A DNA stretch of 64,000 bases, from NCBI RefSeq assembly GCF_910594005.1, contig NW_025316735.1:299280-363279 (forward strand), given 5' to 3'. Both the position numbers and the translations under genes were made by a program. Shown here piece after piece: positions 11,101 to 23,100 of this stretch. Positions within the stretch are counted from its first letter, which is position 1. Every line of letters begins with the position of its first letter. This stretch comes from Cervus elaphus. Its lineage: Eukaryota; Chordata; Mammalia; Artiodactyla; Cervidae. The notes under the pieces were generated by a model, which saw only the letters and a list, made by a program, of their open reading frames with translations, had not been told where the DNA came from and searched no databases.

Positions 11101-14100
11101 CTGCTCTGCCGACCTCTTTGTTTCTCTTTCTGCCCCTTCCCTCTCTGGCCAGGGACGAGTGGTGGTGTGCTTCATCAGGCTCACCTGGGTCCCCCTAAGC
11201 CCTTCTGGCCTCTGAGAGCTGCCTGCGCTCCACACTGACTGTCCTGGGCCCTAGCAGAGTCCAGCCTTCTGAGGGAGCAAGGGGCTGGGTCAGCTGGTAG
11301 GCTCCTAAGAGTAGGGTCTGCAAGCAGAGAGCAAATGGGGAAGTTTATTGAGACCATTGCAAAATTGCCTTTATTCTGCAGAATTGCATTAAGGATGGCT
11401 AAGTAAATCACTGTTTCCTTGGTGGTGTGAAGAAAATGGGATTCTTTTACCTAATGGGGTGCTAATGGCCTTTTAGCCAGGGGAGGAGAAAACAAATGAA
11501 AAATTATGGGATCTGTTAACCTGAAGTATGGGGTGCCAAGCGGAAGTGGGGGGGGGCAGGAAACTGCTGCCTTGCCTGAGGGCTTCTCCCCCTGTGACCC
11601 AAAAGAGGTGCCCTCTGCCTATTGGTCTTAACTGGATAAGGTGATGCCAGCAACAGCCACCCCAGGGGGCCCACAGCATGCTGATCCTGTGCTCAGCACC
11701 GCCTGTCTGCTACTCACTGTATCCTCCTGAAACCCTGAGGGATGTGGCCTTGTATTCCCATTTCATAGGTAAGAAAACTGAGGCTCCCACAGCCCGTGTA
11801 CCTGAGCCCGTGAAGAGGACTTCATGACTCTGTGGCCCTGGTCCTCTGGTTTTCAGCAAGCCCCTCCTCTGGGCCAGCGGTGGTGGGGACCTGCAACAGG
11901 GCTCAGGAGGAGTCCGGGGATGGGTGTGGGGAAGGTGGCCCTGAGTCTGCTCACCCACTGGTCACCCTCTGGTGGGGTGCTCCAGGGGCCCGAGGGACAG
12001 CCTGGCCTGGGTCTGGGATGGAAGTGTGCTGCCATGCTCCCCAACACCTGAGTCAGGAGCCCGCAGGACTCTGGCTGATTCTCAGATGGGACTGCTACTG
12101 TAGCTGATGTCTGGGAGTCCTACAGGTCCAGGAACTGCCTCCAGGTGGGATCCTGTCATAACTGGCCCCAGGGGAGGGAGCGTGCTAGTGGTGTAGGCTG
12201 AGAGTGTGACCCTTGTACCCGCCTCTGCCTGGGGACCTAGAACCTGACAGAAGCCACTGTGCTGAGGAGTGGGGGAGGGCAGGGGCTGGGCTTCAGGGCA
12301 CATGGGTATGACTGTGTCTCCTTACCTGGACTCCAGGACATTCTGGGAGAAGAAAGTGCCCACTGGGCTCCCCAGGAAAGAGGCAGAGCTGGAGAAGTGC
12401 CCCCCAACAGCGGTATTGCTTCCTTCTATCCTGAAGAAGTGGCTAGTCTCCACTCTGGAGACCCACCCCCTTCCTGTGGATGTGGGGGAGGACACTTCCT
12501 CCTGTGGGGGTTGTGTTCAGGCTCCAGTCCCTCATCTTCTCCTCTTCATTTCTTTCTCTTCTTCCTCCTGGTTTCTGCAATTGTTTTTCTGAGAGAGTGA
12601 CTTAATAGTAACAATAACAGTACTGGTGAGCAGCCCACATACACGCTCCGAGGGACCACCTGCCACCCAGGCAGCTTCTCCAGGACTAGGGGTGCACCCG
12701 GGGAGAATGCAGAAGGTGACTTTGACCTCAGAGCTATCTCCATGTAGGAGAAATGGGCAGTAAAGGAAGCGCCAAGCTGTCATTTATCTCAAATGTGTTT
12801 GTGTGATATCAAATGGAAGTGCATGGCAGAAGGCAGGCTGTGGGGCCGGGTGGAAGCAGGGATGGTGGGCTGCCAGGCAGGAAAGGGGCCCTTCTGGGCT
12901 TGGGCCACAGGGTGTGAAGGCGGTGGAGGACATCCCCCTCCCTCCCTCCCTCCTGCCTTCTCACTTGCTTCCCCTGGGTCTTCAAGGGCAGAGTGCTATG
13001 CTTTATGGGTGGGCATGCTTCAGCTCCTGGAAGACTGGGGGGTTGGTGTGACTCAGAGAGATCACCCAGGGCCATGACCTGGGTAGTCTCAGAGGGGCTT
13101 GAAGGGGTATGAAGACTCAGGCCTCCAGAGCCCACATGGCTTTCCCTCCCTACCCCAGAGCAGCGGACTGGCAGCGCAGGTCCCCCTCCCTGACCCCCGT
13201 GTTCCCATGCTCAAGGGAGGCTGTGGCTCCCAAGACAGAGCTCCGCCATACCTGAGAGGACCTGAGGGTATTGTCCTCTTTGGGCTGAAGCCCTGGGAGC
13301 CCCTGTGGACGGGGCCCACTTCCTGCCTGGCTTCACCTCCCAATCCTCCCACCATCTGCCTTCCCAAGCTCTGGACCAGACGAGACCTGGGCTTCCATCA
13401 AGCTCTGGCCTCACAGCTGGGTAATTGTGGGAGCCCCTGGCACCTGTCCCTGAGGCTGGAGCCTGAAAGCCAGTGGCCCTATCAGCTGTCCACTGCAAGA
13501 CCCTGGGCAAGGTAGGGTGGGGCGAGAGAGAGCAGGGAGGTAGAACTGATACCCCCTAGAAAGCGTGGTTGTGGGTGTGATGACGCCAGCAGGAGCTTGG
13601 GGAAGGCAGATCAGGCACCACCTGGGCCCTCAAGGAGAGCAGGTGGCCAGCCCTGAGCAAACACCTCTGTTTGCTTTTGCCTGGTGAGCGGCTCCACAGA
13701 GTATAGCAGCCAAGGCACCACTGTAGAAAGGTCACCTGTGCACCTGGACAGGTGTGTGCCCACCTGTTGGTCCGGCCGATGCAGGCTCTCCATGACATCA
13801 AGGATACCTAGTGGGACTGGGGGCCTCTGTGGCAGGCAGGGATCAGTTCTGGGACCCACTCAGGGAAGACACCCCTGCCCCTGCAGACCCACGTCCTGGG
13901 GGCCCCAGCCCACTGCCCCCAGATTCAGGTACTGGGACTTTACTTTATCCCCATCTTAAGCCTTCACTCTTCTGACCTGGGAGCTACTGTCTGGGTTCCA
14001 CAGGGCCCTGGGCTCCAGAGAAGTATCTAAGGGGCAGGGTGGCCGGGAGAGGGAGGCAGAGCTCCAAGCTGTGCCCTGATTACCAGCTCTGACTGCCCTG

Positions 14101-17100
14101 TGATTGAAGAAACAATTTGGCTTCTGAAACAGTCAGAACCTCTCTGGTGAGATAATGGACATCAGAACTGGTTCTAGTCCCCCATTCCTGCCTATGGGAT
14201 TGCCAGAAAACTCCAGTGGTTCTTAGTCTTAGCAAAAGGGGGAAAGAAACCATGTAAGTTCCTAAGCTTTAATTAACAAAAAAAAAAAAAAAAGGAAAAG
14301 AAAAACTATAAGTTCCTAAGCTTTAACTAACAGCCTGGAAAATGCTTGGGAAGATATATGTTCTGTGTGCCAGAACCTGAGAGTGAGACAGGTGTGGGGG
14401 TGGGGGGCGATCTGGGGTGCACAGCGTGGTGGTGGGAGTCCGAGTGGAGGGAAAGAGTTTATGGAGTTTCTTTCTCAAGTTTTTCTACCCCTGAAACAGT
14501 CAAAGACACAGATACGGTGAAACAGGGAAAGACCCAGAAGCTGGGGGGCTGGTTCAGAGTGTGCTTTCTCCTTCCCTCCTCCCCTATCCTGCCTTTCCAG
14601 CATTGCCCATGGTGCATCTGATGCTCTTTTTTTTTCTTTCTGGGAAGGAGAAAGGATGGAATCAGCACTCCATTCCGCCACCTCTTGGCCATGACATGGG
14701 TGCAAGGTGACCGTGTACTCTGTGCTGTGAGCACATGCTTTGCCACTGGGTTGAGCCTCCTCATCAGATTGGCACCTGCAGGGGATCTTTACAGGAGATC
14801 ACACATGTGACTCCACAGAGCCTTGAGAAGTTTCCGCTGGGACCCTCTTGAATCTTCTTCTGCAGCCACCTATCCCCTGTACCTATGTGAGCAGGAAAGA
14901 CTATGAACTTGGGGGTGACAGAAACCCCCAGTCTCAACGTCTCAACACTGTTCATTTGTCTCCTGCTCCCCGCCCCCTGCCCTTGGCAGCCACTCCACAC
15001 CTGACTGTGTGCACAAGAGGGGCCCAGAGCTCTGAGGAGTCGGGTTTCTAGGGCCCTGGGCTCTTTGCCCATTTCCACAGGCTGGAATCACATCACAGGG
15101 TCCTTTTCTCTGCAAGAGAAGCCAGTGTGCAGAGGAGAGCATGGTGGTTTGGTGGGATGCACACTGGGGCACCTGTGCAGGCTCCTGGGGTCCGCTCTGG
15201 ACTTGTGCCCCTGCCTCTTCCAGGGTGGTCTCTCCTGCGGAGATGGGGGGGAAGAACAGGGTGGTAAACAATTAAAATTCACTTCTTTTGAGGTATGAAA
15301 TTCACATAACAAAATTAGAGTGAACAGTTGAGTGGGATTTAGTACATTCACAGCATTGCATATTCATCACCCCTGTGTAGTTCCAGAACATTATTGTTAA
15401 CCCCCCAAAGAAAACCCCATACCCATTAGGCAGTGCGCCTAGTCCCCCCACACTAGCCCCTGGTAACTGCCACTCTGCACCTGTCTCTATGGGCTTGTCT
15501 ATTTTGGATATTTAAAATAAATTGACCTTTCATTTGTATCAGGCTCCTTTTACTTGGTTGGAGGTATATCCGTGTTGTAGCATGTATTGGTATTTCATTC
15601 CTTTTTAAGGGTGAGTAATATTACATTGCATGTATTGGGTTGGCCAGGAAGTTTGTTTGGGTTTATGAACTTTAGGGCCAATGCAACATGTATCACATTT
15701 ATTTATTCATTCATCTCTTGGTGGACATTTGGGTTGTTTACATCTTTTGACTTTTGTGAATAATGCTGCTGTGGATATTTTTGTGTGAGTATCTGTTTGA
15801 ATCCCTGTTTTCAGTTCTCTTAGGTGTTTATTTTGGAGTAGAATTGCTGGGTCATGTGATAATTTCAACTTTTCTGAGGAACTGCCAAGCTCTTTTCTGA
15901 GGAACTGCCAAGCTATTTTCTGATAACAACTGAAACATTTTACAATTTTACCAGCTGTGTGTGAGAGTTCTAGTTTTACCACATCCTCACCAACACATGT
16001 TAGTTTCTGTTTATATTTTTAAATTGTATCAATTTTCTTGGATACAAGCAGTGTCCTCACCTATGGTTTTGATTTGCTTTTTCTTAATTATCAGTGATGC
16101 TGAGAGTCTTTTTACTTCCTTCTTGGCCATTTGTATCTTTTTTGGGGAAGCAACTATTTTGCCCCTGTTTCAATTGGGTGGACCTTCTTTTGTTGTTGAG
16201 TTTACTTTGCTTTATCAAATTTCCACCAGGTGTTCCCACCTGCTCAGGGTGGGAAGATCTTGACTAGGGGGTTATCAGGAAGCCTTTGTGGGCCCAAGGA
16301 GGTCTCATTCAGGAGTCAGGGAGGAGGCGGCTCCTTGCCAGGCTGTCCTGTGGATGCTTCTGGGACTTTGTATGCTTCCCTTTTTCTTCCTCTTCCCACA
16401 CAGTATCTGGGAGATTTTTGCTCTTTATTCGGACTCCTGGTTATTTATTGCGGGTTGGCAAGTGCTTGGTTTGGAAATGAAGGGTAAGGCTGGAAAGGAG
16501 GAAGCAGGTTGGAGACATGGTCTTCCTGACCTTCCAGAGTCAGTCAGCATCCTCTCTCCCTGCCTTCTGGGACCTTCTTGGTTTTCCAGAAGGTCCTGGC
16601 TGGGGGAGCTCTGAGCTCTGTGGTAGAACTGAGTGTAAGGGAGAACTAGTGTGTAAAGACACCACACCAGTATGAGGCAGAAACACACATCCTCCCAGCA
16701 GCCTGGGTCACCCTTGTACCAGAACTCGTCTGCTGGTGGTCAGCCCCTGCGTGATCCCTTCACAGCCCGAGGCTGGGGCCGCAGCCTGTGACCCAGCAGA
16801 CACTGACCAGGACCCCAGTGCATTCCCTCTCGCCTGTCCCTCTGCCCTCCTCTTTCCTGGGACCATCCTGCATCACTGCATCTGATTTGCCTCAGTGGCA
16901 GACCTGGGTCCAGTGTCCTCTCCTTGACTTTGTGATGAAGGTCAAAAGAGCACAGGGACCATACCCAAGTTAGACTGAACTCCTCCAAAGGGAAGAATTA
17001 CCCTTGGCAATTTCCATGCCCCCACCCCCCGGCAAGACTCTCAAGGGAGGTGCCAAGAGACCCCGAGACTCCAAGGCTTCCTCCTTGGGAAGCTGCCCCT

Positions 17101-20100
17101 AGGACTCTGGACACTGGGCTGAATGAATTCAGTTAGTCTCACTCTAAGGGTCAGAATGTTAGTCTGCTTTTATTTTTTCATTTGTTTTGTTCGTTGAATA
17201 AATGCTGCTGACGACAAGTTGTCTTTAATAAACCACAAGTTCTTTGCAAAAAAAAAAAAAAAAAAGAGAGGGAGAAAAGAGGAGAAGTGGCTCTGGCTCC
17301 CACCAGTAGGTGCTTGGTCCCAGCAGCCCTTCCAGGGAGGGTCCCTGTCCCTGTTCACAGCTGGGAACAGACGCAGAGAGGCTGAGCACTGAGTGGGCCA
17401 TGCAGGAAGACAGAGAAGGAGCGTGGCCTGGGCCTGGCTCTGCACTTGTCTCTCTGCTTTCACGAGTCACACTGAAATCTCTCCTTTGTATCTAGACTCA
17501 CTTCTGAAGGTGAAATGTGTGTGTGTACGTGCATGCATGTGCACGTGTGCACGCACACATGCTCAGTTGTATCCTACTCTTTGCAACCACATGGACTCTA
17601 GCCCTCCAGGCTCCTCTGTCCATGGGATTCTCCAGGCAAGAATACTGGCGTGGGTTGCCATTTCCTCCTCCAGGGGATCTTCCCAACCCAGGTATCGAAT
17701 AGTAGGATCTAACAGCAGCAAAGAAAAGGACCCCTCAAGGCTCAGTCCTGTGTCCAGGGGGCATGGGCACATCAGGCCCCCAGCATCCCCAGGTACCTGC
17801 ACACTCAGCAGCCTTGACCATGTCTGTCCCTGTTGGACAGCGCTGGCCGAGCAAACTCCCCCCTGTTCATGCCTTCCTGGGCCTTTGCTCTGTTTCACTG
17901 AGATATGAAAGAGCAAATTTCCACGAGGAGACTTTTAAGGGCACCTGCATTTTTGAGGAGACTGAAGAAGACTATGGAGGATTATTTAGGTTGCATTTTC
18001 CACCTGGTCAGCAAGCAGGTGGATGGGTGGCCTGGAGTCCCAGGTCATGGTGCCCTGGCTTTTCCACATGTGTGTGCACAGCCGTCACCGAGCAGAGGAG
18101 CCTGGTGGCCATGTATACCTAAGAGTAGAACCCTTAAGTCCTGGCTCACTCACTCTGTACAGCCTTGGGCAAGGTAGCCTCTCTCTGCCTTGGTTTCCTT
18201 GCTCTAAGACAGGAACCAGAAGTTGTCCTTACCTCTGGCAGTTGTCGTGTCCATTAGTAGGGTGATGCACGTGAAGCATTTGGAATAGAGCCTCTCGGGA
18301 AGAATGCATTGGCTTGCCAAAAAGTTCGTTTGGGTTTTTCTGTAATATCATGCATTAAAAACTCAAACGACCTTTTTGGCCAACCCAATAAAGAAGTCTC
18401 ACTCTTGCTGAGTTAAATCCAACTCTTTGCAACGCCATAGACTGTAGCCCATCAGACTCCTCTGTCCATGGGATTCTCCAGGCAAGAATACTGGAGTAGG
18501 TTGCCATTTCCTCCTCCAGGGGATCTTCCCGAGCCAAGGATCGAACCTGTGTCTCCTGCATCGCAGGCAGATTCTTTACCTGATGAACCTTCGGGGAAGC
18601 CCTTGCTGGTTAATGGTAAACCTGGGCTGGGCGAGACCGGTGCTGGGGGGAGGGGCAGAAAGGGGCAGGACCATGGCTGTTCAAGGAGGTCCAATGAGGT
18701 GACACATTTGTTGAGATCTGAGTCATAGTGCCCTGCTGGGTGAGAGGGGGACAGTTGCTGGGCAGCAGCAGCAGAGTCAAAGCCTGGGATGTCCTGGCCA
18801 GTCGCCAGGGCTGACCTGACCAGGCCGGGGCTGATACACCTGCCGTTGGCTGGGGTTACAAAGCACAGGAACCCCAGAGCCAAGGGAGCCTGGTGACCTG
18901 CAGAACAGTCATCATCAGGCCACTTGGGTGGCCAGTCTTTTTCCAGTCAGGCTTTGCCCTGGGTAAAGAAATTAATTGTAACCTAATTCGCAGTTTCCTT
19001 TGCATAGAAGCTGGAAGGAACTGCTAGTGAGGCTGGTGAGTAACTCAGTGGCAGCTGGGAAATCACATTTGGGCATGAGTGTCCATCATCTGAGCGAAGC
19101 TGTTGCAGCTGGTCCGGGTGGTTGGGGATGTGGGTGGTGGCCACGGGTGCCTGCTAGGTGCAGCCTGGCCCTCAGGCCTCTGGGAACAGAAGGTTGGGGC
19201 CTGGGCACAAGGGAGGAATTTGGGCTGCTGGCTCCATGCAGCTGGGCTGCAGATCTCGTCTGCACACCTCACTACCCCAAACTTCAGCCACACCCTGACC
19301 CCTTCCTGCCCATCAGCAGAGGACTACGTAGATGGCATGGCAGAGGAGGGGGTTGTCAGGAGACCTAGGCCTGGTTGCAGTTCCATTCTGAGAGCAAGAA
19401 GTGAATTCTCTTCCTCAGAATTGGGAAACAGACGGGGAGACTGAGGTCTACAGTAAGAGCTCGGGTAAGGTGGGCAAGTCAGAGCTTTTCACGTGTGGAG
19501 GAATGTACCTGTACGTACAGGTCTGTGGTGCCTCTGAGGCAAGGCCTGGTCCTCGGGTTTCTCCTCCTCTCTCCAGGCCACCAGCCACCCTGTCCAGGCA
19601 GGGCCCACGCAGACAGGTGTGTGGGGAGACACAGTACCCCTGCATGTGATCGCCTGCCCTGCCCACCGTGGACCACACGATGAGGCTCAGTCTGAAGGGA
19701 TGATGGAGGGAAAGCCTGCAGAGCTGGGCTATGTGTGAAGTCCCTGACCAGACAGGCAGGCAGGTGCCTGGGCTCTGCACTAGACAGAATCCTCAGGAGC
19801 GTGGAGAGCCCCAGGCATCCAGGGTGTGCCAGGGTGGCTGCTCACTCCTCCTTGTGTGCCAGGCCTTTGTGCCAGCTGGCCTTTGTTGTGTGCCCAGTCC
19901 GGGCCAGGAAGGCCACTCAGCCTTGTGGCCACAGTGGCACACAGGCTGTCCACTGAGGGCTGCTGGCAGCATTTGGGAAGAGGGAATTTAAGACTGGAAT
20001 TGAGGCTGCTCTCATGGTGATTAGTGTCCTCACTGGGCACCAAGTAAAGTAGCTAGCCCTGGCTTGTATTCACCACCCATGTATGCACTTAGCTGTTCAG

Positions 20101-23100
20101 CTTTGGGTACACCTGCACAGGCCAGAGTTTTCTTGATGATTTTGTAGAGAGGCTTCAGTTCCCAGCATGAGGACTGGGGCAAGCTGTCATATTCCCTGCA
20201 AGGAGGCACTGGCTTGTGACATCTAAGCTGAGCCCAGGACCCGTGAACAGAGGTGGCTGGCTCTCAAAGGGCCACCCAGGCCTTCCCTTCTCGCCTGCTC
20301 TGTGCCAGGCATCAGGCAAGGTTCTGGGAATGCAGCAGTGAACAGGACAGGCCCGGGCTGGCTTTGTGGGTCTTTCCAGTCCAGCTTTCTTCCCACATCT
20401 TATGTGGGTCAAACCTGGCAAAGCTGCTTCATTTGGAAGCCTCTGGATGCCTAGCAGAGTGATGATGGTGGCGATGGTTGGAGGGTGGAGTGATGGTGGG
20501 TGGTGATGGTGTAGGCATGGTCAGCAGTAGTGGTGAAGCTGGTGGGTGAAGGTGTGAGGTGATGGTTGTGGGGAGGGTGGTGATGGTGTCAGTAGTGGTT
20601 AGGGTGTGGGGATGATAATATAGTGGGGGGCTGGAGTTCAGGTGAAGTTAGTGATGGTGGTGGTGATGCTGTGTAGGTGAGGGGGGTGAAGGTGATGGTG
20701 CTTGTGGGGAGAGTGGTGATCATGGTAGTGGTAATGGTGTAGCTGGGGGTGGTGATTGTGGTTGGGTAATGGTGGTGATGGTGGTGATGGTTTTATGGCC
20801 ACACACAGGAGGTACTGAGCATACCATCAGCCCCATTTATGGCCAAAGTGGGGCTGGCCTGCAGGGCCCTCTCTGCGCTCATAGGCACTGGTTCTCCTGA
20901 CCTGTGCTTTTTTCCTAAAAAGCCAAAATTACATTACAATCCCTTGCAAAACCAGCCTCCATCTGGGACAAAAAATGGAGATCGTGGGGTGTGTGGAGCA
21001 TCCTACAGGGTGACCCTGCCTGAGAGTGCACATGTGTGTGTGTGCATGTGTATGTCATTCTGCCTAATGTCTCCCAGTTGGCAGTGTTCCTCAGTTACCA
21101 GGCCATCATTTCCTGAGCCGTGGTCAGTGATTTTGTTCTTAGGTGTCCTCAGGGTTTCTTTGCTCAATGCCAACTCTGGCCTCACCCAGGCAGGTCGTGC
21201 ACTAGAGAGTGCTGTGTGCCCCACGTGAGCCTCATGGGGTGGGGAGGGGCATCCGTGAGGCTCCATTGCACTCATCCTGCCACTGGCCACCCACCTGTGG
21301 CTCCCTGTGCCTGTCAGACCAAGCCAGGGGGTCTTGACCAAGGTGATATCACCCATCTCTCTGATACCCTGCCCCCTCTCCTATCCCAAAGTCTCACTGT
21401 TTTCCAAATGTGCCCAGCTGTTAACCTCCCGCCCACCTTCCCCCCGCCACTCTGTGCTTAAAACCATTTATGTATTAGTTTGTTCCTTCCTGGATTCCTT
21501 TGTTGTTTCACTCACTAGTTTGTTGTTTCAGACAGATTGTGACATGATCTGACTGACCCTGGCTGCTCTGGGGCAAGTGGCCTATGGGGTCAAGAGTGGT
21601 CTCAAGGAGGGACTTCCCTGGTGGTCCAGTGACTAAGACTCTGTGCTCCCAAAGCAGGGGGCCTGGCTTCAGTCCTGGTCCAGGAACTTAAATCTTGCAT
21701 GCCACAACTAAGATCCAGTACAGCCAAAAAAAAAAAAAAAGAGTGGGCTCAGGGAGGCTAGGTGGTCCTCTAAGCTGAACTGAGATGAGGGAGAGGATGG
21801 AGCGAGTTGGTACGGATGTCTCTGGTACTTGGGTGGAGGTCAGGGCTGGTGAACGTGGCATTCCTTGGCCCAGAGGCAGCCATTCGAGCTGTGGGACTGG
21901 CTGCCATTTGCTTAAGGATGCTCTGGAGAGAACACCTAGAAGATAAGCTGAGACGGAGGAAACCCACATGGGGGTGAGCAGGCTGGCTCATCAGAATGAA
22001 ATAGGAAAGCACCAAACACAGGAGGTCCTGAAGCAACCAGAGAGAAGAGAGAACCAAGAAGGGAATCATCAGAATTGAGTACAGACCTCTCAGAAGCAGG
22101 ACAGCAGAATCACGCTTTTGAAGGACAGAATAACTGTCCTGTAGAAGTCTCAGGGCTTCCCAAGTGGGCTTCCCAGTTGGCACAGTTGATAAAGGGTCTG
22201 CTTGCCAATGCAGGAGATGCAGATTCAATCCCTGGGTCGGGAAAATCCCCTGGAGGAGAAAATGGCAACTCCCTCCAGATATTCTTGCCTGGAAAATTCC
22301 ATGGACAGAGGAGCCTGGCAGGCTACAGTCCATGGGGTCACAAAAGAGTTGGACATGACTGAACACTCACACACACAGAATTCTCTGCCCAGCAGAAGTG
22401 CCTTTCAAGAATAAGGTAAAAGTGTTTTAAAAAGAGGGGCAAGGGAAACAAAGACCCAGATTCATGTTTCTGTGAGTGTATGAGGTGGAAGGGGCGTGTG
22501 GGAGGGGCAGCACTGTTGCTAAACGTCCAGTTAAGTTGGCCACAGGTTCATGAGTGTTTGTTGCAGAACACTATTTTGACATAAATGTTCTGCAAAATAT
22601 ACTGCTTGTACATGTCAAATATTCAACTAGAATAAAGAGAAAATGTGAACAGGATATGAGAGGAGGGGCATGGGGTGGACGAGGAGAGGATAATGGTGCC
22701 AAAAGTTGCTGTCTGGGCGGTGGGGCTAGGGGGACCCTCCACAGGGACAGCTGGCCCTCAGGGAGAGGGGCAGTCCCTGGGGAGGAGTCCATGAGGTCTG
22801 CTTCCTGTTCCTGCAGAAGTGATGGCATTAGGAAACCACCGTCTGTTAAGGAGATTGTGCTGGGCCATAATAAAGCTGTCATCTGCAGGATCTGGTGCTC
22901 GTCACAGGCAGGAGCAGGGCTGCCCGGTGAGTGGATTCTGCGGGAAGGTACTGCCTTGCACACACATGTGGGCACTATTGTCACCCCACTCAGTTCTTAG
23001 ATCAGACCATCTTGCCATGTGTTTTTTTCTTGAGAGCCCCAAATTCTGGCTTTTACATTGCAGTCCTAGGACATTGGTTGTCTGGGGCCTTGTGTGGGAT

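Larger units (their letters stand above)
15262..16215 (+). mobile_element. Old L1 3' untranslated fragment
   Basis: Diagnostic L1M-type 3' UTR phrases occur in order: an ATTCACATAACAAAATTAGA-like opening, GGACATTTGGGTTGTTTACA, GAATTGCTGGGTCATGTGAT and GAGGAACTGCCAAGC, then ATGGTTTTGATTTGC. It carries a mariner-like insertion at 15634-15690 and a 23-bp tandem duplication at 15869-15914. Confidence 0.92.
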
